Of a stretch of DNA of 64,000 nt, positions 57,103 to 64,000 are shown piece after piece. Source of the stretch: Acanthosepion esculentum (taxonomy: Eukaryota; Mollusca; Cephalopoda; Sepiida; Sepiidae). Within the stretch, counting starts at the first letter, position 1. The number at the start of each line of letters is the position of its first letter. The stretch lies in assembly GCA_964036315.1 (NCBI GenBank), contig OZ038488.1, positions 65,615,909 to 65,679,908 on the forward strand, in the 5' to 3' direction. A model generated the notes under the pieces. The model saw only the letters and a program-made list of their open reading frames with translations. It was not told the origin of the DNA and ran no database searches. A program made the position numbers and the translations under genes.

Positions 57103-59382
57103 TTATTTTATTTTTCTTTGATTTACTGAATGAAGAAAAGAATGATTTTTTATCAGCTTATCAATGACTACATAATTATTCAGAACAAAATTTATAGTTT
57201 TATCATTAGGATATAAGAGAGAACCTCTATTAATCCCCTGAAAATAGCTGCTTATTTCAGGTATTTCTTCTACATTATCTCTTACACTTCCAGATATTAA
57301 ATCTTTGCAGCTATTGCATTTAATTTTCTTAAAAACTGCATTACACCAATAACTTGCTAAGTATAGTATTACAGGTAGAACTTCTCTACAATTATTTACA
57401 TCATCCTCTTTAACATCAATTCTATATTTATATATATATAACTTTTCCTCCTCTGTCACTTCATCCCAGTTTGGTTCTTGTAAACTCTTTAAATCAATTT
57501 TAATGCATTGCTGATTAAATAAGTTTAATTTTAAAACTGATTGCATTCTAATAATTTTTTCACACTCAAACACTTGCCGTATCGAGATATTATACTGATC
57601 CCCAGTAAGTTGTTGATATTGACCAAACCTTGCTTCAAGGTGATCAGTTTGAAATTTGCCTGGTAATATGTATAGCATTTTCAGTCCTTCTATGCAATAC
57701 TTGGTCAGTTCTAGAAATGCATAAGTTGTATGATGCAAAGCATTAAAGTTTTCCTTTGTTAATTTGCCATTTCTTCCAGAAATGCTATTCCAAGATTCTA
57801 ACCAGTCACAGAATACAGAGAGAAATCTAAAATTTTCTTCATTCATTCTAAGTGGATTGCAGTATTTATTTCTAAGCCGACAACCTTTATATGGCATTTT
57901 AACATTCATTATTGTCCACCAAATATAAAATATGTTTATATATTCTGCAAAATTAGGCAAATATTTCTGTTTTCCTAAGATCAATAATCCTTGAATAGTG
58001 TATTCATTAAAAATTTGCAGAACTAAATTAGCATTTTGCCTTTCAAGATTAGTAGGAGAAAGTGCCTTTGAGGTTAATTTATAACAATATTTTAAAATTG
58101 ACTGAAATTCTAAGGCATGAAGTTTCTGTAAGGTAGAAAATGTGGCACTTTGGATACTATCTAATTCATGATTTCCATCATGACAAAATTTGGGGAACAG
58201 CATGCATTTATTTGCATCTTTTTGACTAAGCCAATTGTTTCTAATGCATTTTAATATATGGACTGAGTCAAAAAGGAAGAAAAGAGGTCGAGACTTTATA
58301 ACTGGGGGTGGATATACAATGGAAAGCTTTGGAGAACTGCAAAAGAAAGATATAGCTTTTTTATTTATAGCATTATTATCTGTTATGATTGATAATACTT
58401 GAAAGCCTATCTCCTATAAACCAATTATTATGTTTAACTATGTCAAATAACTTCTCAGCTTTAAGACATTTAGTTGGCATAACATGCACAACATTTTATA
58501 TTGTGAGAATACACTGCTAATCCTAAAAGCAAAAGCACTTGTTGCAGCTTCATTGCTGTTATCAGATAAGCCAACAATATTACCACCCTTATAATCTAAA
58601 TAAGGTTTTAGATGAATTTCATCAACAAGTAAAGATACTGTGATGTCCTGCACTAGGAGCTTAAATTTATTTTTAATATACATAAGAAAATTGTTATCAT
58701 GTTGCTCAATCAAAGGATTCATATATGTTGATAAGGTTAATCTTTTAATGGTTGAATAGCTAGGTAAAATTATATTTTTGCTGTCTCTTAACAATCTGTC
58801 CCCTTTAGGGGAGCAATTATATAACAATGAAGAAAATATCATCATTTCTGTTGAATAATCAAGCTTATTTTGTGTCATTAAATTTAGCTGCTCATATATA
58901 AATTTGAGTGCATTAATATGTTTGATTCTTCTTGCACCAATAGTAGAAATGACATTACCAATTTTAATATAAAACTCATATTTTGAGGTTCAGGTTGCTG
59001 TTGTTCTGTGTACATTTTTTTCATGTTTTCTATCGGAATTTCAAGAGTATTTTGATCAGTTACGTGTTTAGAAATCTTATAATCCCCTATTGAATGTATT
59101 TCCACATTTCTACAAAAAAACATGTACTGCAAAATCAGATTCAATTACAAGAGACAGATAGATTTTTGGATATGGAGATTTGATGATGCTGAATATAATA
59201 AGTGTCTCTTGCTGCCTAATAAAACTCCAGTAATTTCTATCAAGGAAATTTAATTTCCATTCTAGATCATTATTATTATGGAATTTATAAAGATATAAAA
59301 TTATTTTAATCCTCAAAGTTTCAATTGAGTTTAATAACTTTTTAAAACAAAGCTGTTTTAAAATGTGTTGTGAATTACAGAC
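57103..59382 (-). pseudogene. P-element-type transposase (THAP9-like), frameshifted
   Basis: Read from 59382 down. First comes VCNSQHIL, the likely Cys-x(3)-His end of the THAP zinc finger, running in frame to 59110. After frameshifts near 59130 and 58880, a block at 58878-58438 reads LLVDEIHLKPYLDYKGGNIVGLS, the first catalytic Asp block of P-type transposases. Frameshifts near 58470 and 58400 follow. Then comes SIITDNNAINKKAI, with the second catalytic Asp, and FLFDSVHILKCIRNNW. The long frame 58203-57103 (366 codons) contains the family C-terminal block KFQTDHLEARFGQYQQLTG (from residue 183). Cut-and-paste DNA transposition is the known family role. At least four frame breaks make this copy inactive, unless some are assembly errors at homopolymers. 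Confidence 0.88.
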
Positions 59383-59712
59383 ATAAAATTCAATTCAATT
59401 AAAGTTTCATTTAGTCACGAATAAAACAATTCTAAAAAATCGTTAAAATTATTTTTTATGTATATAAAATATTCCTTTAAAAATTCATGAATGAATTTAT
59501 GTAGAAAATTTCTTTAAAGTTTATTTCTTAAAAAAACGAGATTTTTAGATTTTAAAAACAACACGTACGAGAATGAATGTCTCTCTCTCTAAACTTTCTC
59601 GCTAGATTTATGTCTTATTAACTTTATGTTATGAATTACAAAGACATGGTATTAATTTTATCATTAAAGTTTCAATAAAATTTACTTATTTTTTAATACA
59701 AAAAATACTCAC

Positions 59713-59865
59713 TCTGCTGAATTTAGTAGATAAAAAATGATCTCTTCTGATTGTACGAATCCAAACATCAGATAATTCTTTATCTTTAGTTAAAGAAAAT
59801 ACATGTATTTTAGGGCCGTTTTTATAATTCCCTTTGCAATTTGGTACAATGCATCTATAAGGCAT
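59713..59865 (-). pseudogene. THAP-domain first exon of the P-type transposase
   Basis: A 51-codon exon from Met at 59865 reads MPYRCIVPNCKGNY (Cys-x4-Cys of the THAP finger), then HVFSLTKDKELSDVWIRTIRR with the invariant Trp. It ends at a good splice donor (GTGAGT at 59707-59712). The Cys-x-His half of the finger lies on the next coding stretch from 59382. THAP domains bind DNA and in P elements direct binding near the ends. The exon itself is undamaged, but the downstream transposase is frameshifted. Confidence 0.85.
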
Positions 59866-60041
59866 TGTTTTTTGTTTTAAATTAATTCAATATTTAAAAG
59901 AAAATATTAAGTAATTTAAAAATGCCGCCGTAAAATATCTGCTACACAAAACAGACAAGCTCCTTGATAGTCGGACTCAATGTGATGACGTCACATTTGT
60001 CAACAACGAAATGGAACAGGCCTTGTCTCTCGGAGGTCACG

Positions 60042-60048
60042 GCAGAGG
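60042..60048. repeat. right target-site duplication of the P-type element
   Basis: GCAGAGG, identical to 55854-55860. Its last G is the first base of the following tRNA gene. Confidence 0.9.
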
Positions 60049-60053
60049 TCTCT

Positions 60054-60106
<53 letters not shown>

Positions 60107-60121
60107 ATCCACCCAGGGACG
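60048..60121 (+). tRNA. array unit 18: tRNA-Asn (GTT), perfect consensus, directly behind the P-type element
   Basis: All stems pair, boxes A and B intact, anticodon GTT. The P-type insertion replaces the native 5' flank beyond 7 bases, so the internal promoter is untouched but upstream context is foreign. Array phase is kept: 487 bases from unit 17 once the element and one duplication copy are removed. Confidence 0.93.
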
Positions 60122-60534
60122 AAATAACGTACTTTACCTTTTGTTTGACGTTTTGTATTGAGGCGGATAAAGTAGTGTAGGAATTTCTACGAAGAATACG
60201 TTGTAAATGTATTGATTGAGAAAACGTTTGAAAGAGCAACTAATCCAGTGTACGTCTAAGCACTACTTACAGATGCTTACTTTTTTTTTACTCAATCAAC
60301 AATTCAACATCTAAAAGAAAAATATCTGCAAATTCATCAGCGAAATATTTAAGCCATAAGAGTTCTAGTTTTACGAAACGAACTTCACTGAAGAAGGCCT
60401 TTTTAAAATCTAATTTATATTAGTTTCCCATGTTCTGAAACAATTCTAATTCTGAAACGGGCGAATAGCTGCACATGAAATGACCAGGGTGATATCAGAA
60501 AGAAAATCAATATAAGAGAAGCAACCGAGCATAG

Positions 60535-60540
60535 GTCTCT

Positions 60541-60574
<34 letters not shown>

Positions 60575-60608
60575 AGAAAGCTTGGTGGTTCAAATCCACC
60601 CAGGGACG
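60535..60608 (+). tRNA. array unit 19: tRNA-Asn (GTT), anticodon stem mismatch
   Basis: Has CTGTTAACAGAAAGCTTGG as in unit 7 (43130). Otherwise consensus. Last tRNA of the array in this window. Confidence 0.8.
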
Positions 60609-60976
60609 AAATAACGTACTTTACCTTTTGTTTGACGTTTTGTATTGAGGCGGATAAAGTAGTGTAGGAATTTCTACGAAGAATACGTTGTAAATGTATT
60701 GATTGAGAAAACGTTTGAAAGAGCAACTAATCCAGTGTACGTCTAAGCACTACTTACAGATGCTTACTTTTTTTTTACTCAATCAACAATTCAACATCTA
60801 AAAGAGAAATATCTGTAAATTCATCAGCTAAATATTTAAGCCAGAAGAGTTCTAGTTTTACGAAACGAACTTCACTGAAGAAGGCCTTTTTAAAATCTCA
60901 TTATATTAGTTTCCCATGTTCCGAAACAATTCTAATTCTTAAACGGGCGAATAGCTGAAATAACGTACTTTACCTT
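60609..60976 (+). repeat. terminal array unit that lost its tRNA
   Basis: The spacer runs normally to GAATAGCTG (about 60957), then jumps to AAATAACGTACTTTACC, the sequence that normally follows a tRNA gene. About 120 bases including the whole tRNA are deleted, with GAAAT-type microhomology at the junction. The LINE starts about 20 bases later. Confidence 0.85.
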
Positions 60977-63900
60977 ACCTGGGACAATCCGTCGGGGTCC
61001 TGTCAGCTACAGATTTCCGCCCTGTATGTGCCTAGGTTTTTTGCTGTAATTTTTGCTTTTTTGCAGCCCTAGAAAATGGAAATAAAGATAGCCAGTTTGA
61101 ATGTGAAGGGCTTGAGAAATCGGGGTAAGGCTGCCCGCCTGCGTCGGGATCTCCTGTCCTTCGGTGTAGATGTTGCCGCGATCGAAGAGACCCACTTTGT
61201 TTGCACTTCCGATGCGTGTGTGCTGGAGGATGACTTTGTCGTCTATTCAGCATATGGGGACCGGTTGGCCAGAGGAGTTTCCTTGTTAGTCAAACGTACT
61301 CTTGATGCGAAGGTGGACCTTGTGCATACCGATGCCGAGGGCAGGTTAATCGTGGCCGATATTGCCGTGAAAAGTGGTTCGTTTCGGGTCGTTGCGGTTT
61401 ATGCGCCCAACGACCAGGGGGAGCGGTGTGACTTCTTTCGGCAGTTGGGGCCGTTCCTAGTCGATTCTTCGCGCCTAGTTCTAATGGGGGACTGGAATGC
61501 CATCCTGGACCCCAAGTTAGACAGGGGGCGGGGCGCTAGCGGGAGAAGGGGCGATCGCAGCCTGGTCGATCTGATCGGCGATTATGGTCTCGTCGATAGA
61601 TACCGGGTCGATCATCCCAGTGGGAAAATGTGGACGTGGGCGCATAATTGGCCGTCTGACAAGGTGGTTAGCTACCTTGACAGAATGTTAGTTCGTAGGG
61701 CCGACATAGACCTGTTAGATTGTCCCACGTTCCACTGGGTAGGCTACACGGACCACAAACTCGTTTGTGCCCGTGTGGCGTTAGAACATAGGCCTAGAAT
61801 GGCTGGTTACTGGAAGTTCAATCTGTCCTTACTGGACAGGCGGGACTTCCGGGAGCAGCTAATTAAATTAGTGCAGCGGGAGCTAGTGGGGGCGGTTGTC
61901 GGGAATAGGTGGTGGGAAAAACTGAAAGATAGAATTAGGTCTTTCACCACCGATTTCAGCAAACGGCTCGCTCTAGATAAGGCTGAGAAGGTGAAGACAC
62001 TTAAGTCTAATTTCTCCCGGGCGGAGGCTGGAGGGGATCCCCTAGAGATAGCCCTAGCTAGGGAGGCCCTGCAGCGGTCGAATAGCGATCGTTACATGGG
62101 TCAGGTAATTAGGCATAAGTTAAGTAAGATGTCTAACGAAGCTGTGAACCTGGGCGCAGATCTGCGTCGGGAAGAAATCCGTCGAGGTGGTGATCGTTAC
62201 GTTCGTCAAGTCAAAACCCCGGAGGGGCGTACTCTGCGGTCGACTGACGACATGTGCGAGGCGTTTCGGCGGCATTTCGAGAGCCGCTTTACCAAGGAGC
62301 CTGGTCTCCGTGAGGAGGAGTTTCGCAGCTATTTGGCTGACTTTCCTCGGCTTGCGCCGACTGAAGCGGCTAGCTGCGAGGGAGAGATCACGGAGGGCGA
62401 AGTCTATGAGGCACTGAAGAGGGTCGGCAGAGGCAAGTCGCCCGGTCTGGATGGTTTGCCCTATGAATTGTACTTGAGGCTGTCGCACATCTTTGTTCCG
62501 ATTTTGACAGCAGTGTTCAACAACTGGTTTCGGTCGGGGTCCATCCCCAATCGCATTTCCAGGGGTGTGATCACTCTGTTGAAAAAGGGCAAGGGTGTTG
62601 GGGGGAAACTAGATGATTATAGGCCCATAACTCTGCTAAACACAGAGTTAAAGATTATGGCCAAGATCCTGCAGGAGCGTTTGCAGTCAGTTGCCGAGTC
62701 TCTGTTGGGACCTGAGCAGACTTGTTCTGTGAGGGGCCGAACAATTCAGAGCAACCTGCATTTGATCCGCACGATCGTAGAGGGCGTAAAAGACGACGAA
62801 TAAGCCGCGCTGATCAATTTGGATCAGTCCAAGGCATTTGATAGGGTCGACCATCGCTACCTTGCTACTGTCCTGCAGGCCGCCGGATTCGCACCCGACT
62901 TCTGCCGCTGGATTAGCCTCCTGTATCGCTCCCCCAGTGCTGTGGTACAGGTGAACGGAAAGTTGTCGGGCGCTTTTGTTCTGTCGAGGTCGGTTCGTCA
63001 GGGTTGTCCGCTGTCGCCTCTCCTTTACGCTTTGGCGTTGGAGCCTCTCCTGCGCCGGCTGAAGGACGAGGCGTGCAGTCCGGCCCTACGCGGGATCGCC
63101 GTTCCTGGAGGGTCTCGAGCCAGGGTTTCCGCGTACGCCGATGACGTATCTGCTTTCGTGTCGTCCCTTAACGACATTGAGGCGGTGCAGAAGGCGCTTG
63201 ATCGGTACGAGAAGGTGACAGGGGCCAAGATAAACCGCGACAAGTCTTCCGGCTTGCGGTTAGGTGCCTGGAAGGGGCGTGATCTTCCGGGCCGCTTCGG
63301 TTGGACGGACGGTCCTGTCCGCATTCTTGGAGTGTGGTTTGGACCCGACCTCCAGCTGAAGAAAAATTGGTCTGAAGTACTAGCAAAGGTCGTTTCTGCC
63401 GGTAAGACTTGGAATCGACGGAGGTTGTCCGTAAAGGGCAGGGCGGAGGTGTGTGTTACATACATTTTCCCCCTGATTCTTTATCGATTGTCAGTACTTC
63501 CTCTCTGTGAGGCCCAGATGAAGGCGCTCGATCAAGCGCTATCCTCCATTTTATGGAGGGGACGCGCCAACAGGGTCGACAGACGAGTCTGCACCAAACG
63601 TCCGTGTCATGGGGGGCTGGGAATGCCACACTTGGAGAGTCACATCCGTGCCTCTCGCTTGGCTTTCCTACGCCGCGCATTGACTAGAGGAGATCCGATT
63701 CTGGAGGAGATTGTTAGGGACGCCTTCCCTAGCCTTACCATCAATCCCCCCATCTCGAAGGCTGAGCGCCATTGTAAGTCTCGAGATGAATCGCTTTTCC
63801 TCAGCGAGTGTCGGTCAGCCTTGAGGGCTATTCCGCGGTCCAGTGACCTTTCACGGCCTAGGAAGGTCTTCTATCGGGAATTAGTGGAGGGTCGCGCGAA

Positions 63901-64000
63901 TGATTCTCTACGTGATACGCTCGACTGTTCGGAGGAGCAGTATCGCTCCTACTGGTCTTGGGCGCCAGCGGCGGATTATCTCAGTAACCCTGAGTTTTCG
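60977..64000 (+). mobile_element. Tx1/L1-like LINE, 5' end at the array edge, runs off the window
   Basis: GC-rich sequence, in sharp contrast with the AT-rich surroundings, begins at ACCTGGGACAATCC immediately after array sequence. It contains a ~100-base leader and one long ORF2-type frame. No ORF1 is seen upstream, so the element is either 5'-truncated close to ORF2 or of a type with a short leader. The 3' end and target duplication lie outside the window. Confidence 0.85.
61076..64000 (+). pseudogene. LINE ORF2: AP-type endonuclease plus reverse transcriptase, one nonsense codon, 3' end cut off
   Basis: The endonuclease domain (residues 1-235) has SLNVKG (Asn9), EETHF (Glu38), VYAPND (about 109), GDWNA (Asp139, Asn141) and YTDHKLV (Asp226-His227), all expected catalytic residues. 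The RT starts about residue 440, with GKSPGLDGLPYELY, SRGVITLLKKGKG and DYRPITLLNTELKIMAKIL. A TAA at 62801-62803 interrupts the frame just before ALINLDQSKAFDRVD (first RT Asp); the same frame then continues open to the window end. Later blocks are VRQGCPLSPLLYALALEPLL, YADDV (63134 onward) and a C-terminal region with ILWRGRANRVDRR and GGLGMPHL. The protein nicks target DNA and copies RNA in place. Motif style is that of the Tx1/L1 group. One C-to-T change could explain the stop. Confidence 0.9.

Larger units (their letters stand above)
55861..60041 (-). mobile_element. P-element/THAP9-type DNA transposon, 4181 bp
   Basis: Ends are imperfect ~30-bp inverted repeats (left CGTGACCACCGAGAGAAC, right inverted CGTGACCTCCGAGAGAC, both continuing AAGGCCT). 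Both ends also carry the palindrome TGACGTCA 40-50 bases inside (55900-55907 and 59986-59993). The element is flanked by a 7-bp duplication. The minus strand encodes a THAP domain exon and long stretches of a P-type transposase, broken by frameshifts. An AT-rich 1-kb region without genes lies at the left end (55930-56860). Complete ends with a damaged transposase mean it could still be moved by an active relative. Confidence 0.93.
39968..60976 (+). repeat. tandem array of 487-bp units, each with one tRNA-Asn-type gene
   Basis: tRNA starts recur every 487 bases with few exceptions: 338 and 400 in two deleted units, 473, 480, 485 and 486 elsewhere. There are 19 tRNA-containing units, all on the + strand. 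The spacer is shared by all units (landmarks GAGGCGGATAAAGTAGTG, CAATCAACAATTCAACATC, GAATAGCTGCACATGAAATG). Two mobile elements (44119-51601 and 55861-60041) interrupt it without changing unit phase. The final unit has lost its tRNA (deletion near 60954) and ends where a LINE begins. In-frame peptides on the minus strand of each unit (GGFEPPTFRLTAERANRLR) are antisense tRNA and not genes. Confidence 0.97.

Noticed and set aside
40440..60726. Repeated 62-103 codon minus-strand frames containing GGFEPPTFRLTAERANRLR
   Set aside because: They are the antisense strand of the tRNA-Asn genes plus spacer, and appear only because the array repeats.
39968..60976. CRISPR-like regular spacing
   Set aside because: The repeat is a whole 487-bp unit with conserved spacer and a eukaryotic tRNA gene; there are no unique spacers and no cas genes.

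Overview
This is a window of a large, AT-rich animal genome. The spliced THAP-type transposase, tRNA- and 5S-derived SINEs, several non-LTR retrotransposon lineages, Ty3/gypsy and mariner elements, and long (TA)n arrays all say metazoan. The mix resembles a lophotrochozoan, most likely a cephalopod mollusc, but that species guess is inference from repeat style only. I found no host protein-coding gene that I can recognise; every long reading frame with a recognisable product belongs to a mobile element.

Left part (1-34 kb): a graveyard of short repeats. It holds (TA)n/(GT)n microsatellites, minisatellites with 83-bp and 27-bp periods, SINEs (including a family whose head joins a 5S rRNA-like and a tRNA-like part), truncated LINE 3' ends, an 80-bp mariner MITE nested in a LINE, a deleted mariner nested in another repeat, fold-back repeats, and a decayed Ty3/gypsy pol (30.4-31.8 kb).

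Middle (34-40 kb): an isolated, intact tRNA-Asn(GTT) gene with a strong T-run terminator at 34.2 kb, two decayed tRNA-Asn-like copies, and a second decayed Ty3/gypsy element (38.3-40.0 kb) whose 3' end runs directly into a tandem array.

Right part (40-61 kb): a head-to-tail array of 19 tRNA-Asn-type genes on the + strand, with a 487-bp monomer. The spacer of each monomer appears to descend from the 3' end of the neighbouring Ty3/gypsy pol, so the monomer looks like a retrotransposon-tRNA chimera that was then amplified. The array is broken by two complete insertions. The first (44.1-51.6 kb, minus orientation) is a 7.5-kb LTR element with 1.85-1.89-kb LTRs, a tRNA-His-type primer site, gag, protease and an envelope-like remnant but no recognisable polymerase. 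The second (55.9-60.0 kb, minus orientation) is a 4.2-kb P-element/THAP9-type DNA transposon placed exactly at the first base of a tRNA gene, with a 7-bp target duplication. The right edge is abutted by a nearly intact, GC-rich Tx1/L1-like LINE with a single visible nonsense codon, which runs off the window.

The most notable system is this tRNA-Asn array: amplified Pol III genes that have been invaded by, and partly built from, at least four unrelated mobile element classes.
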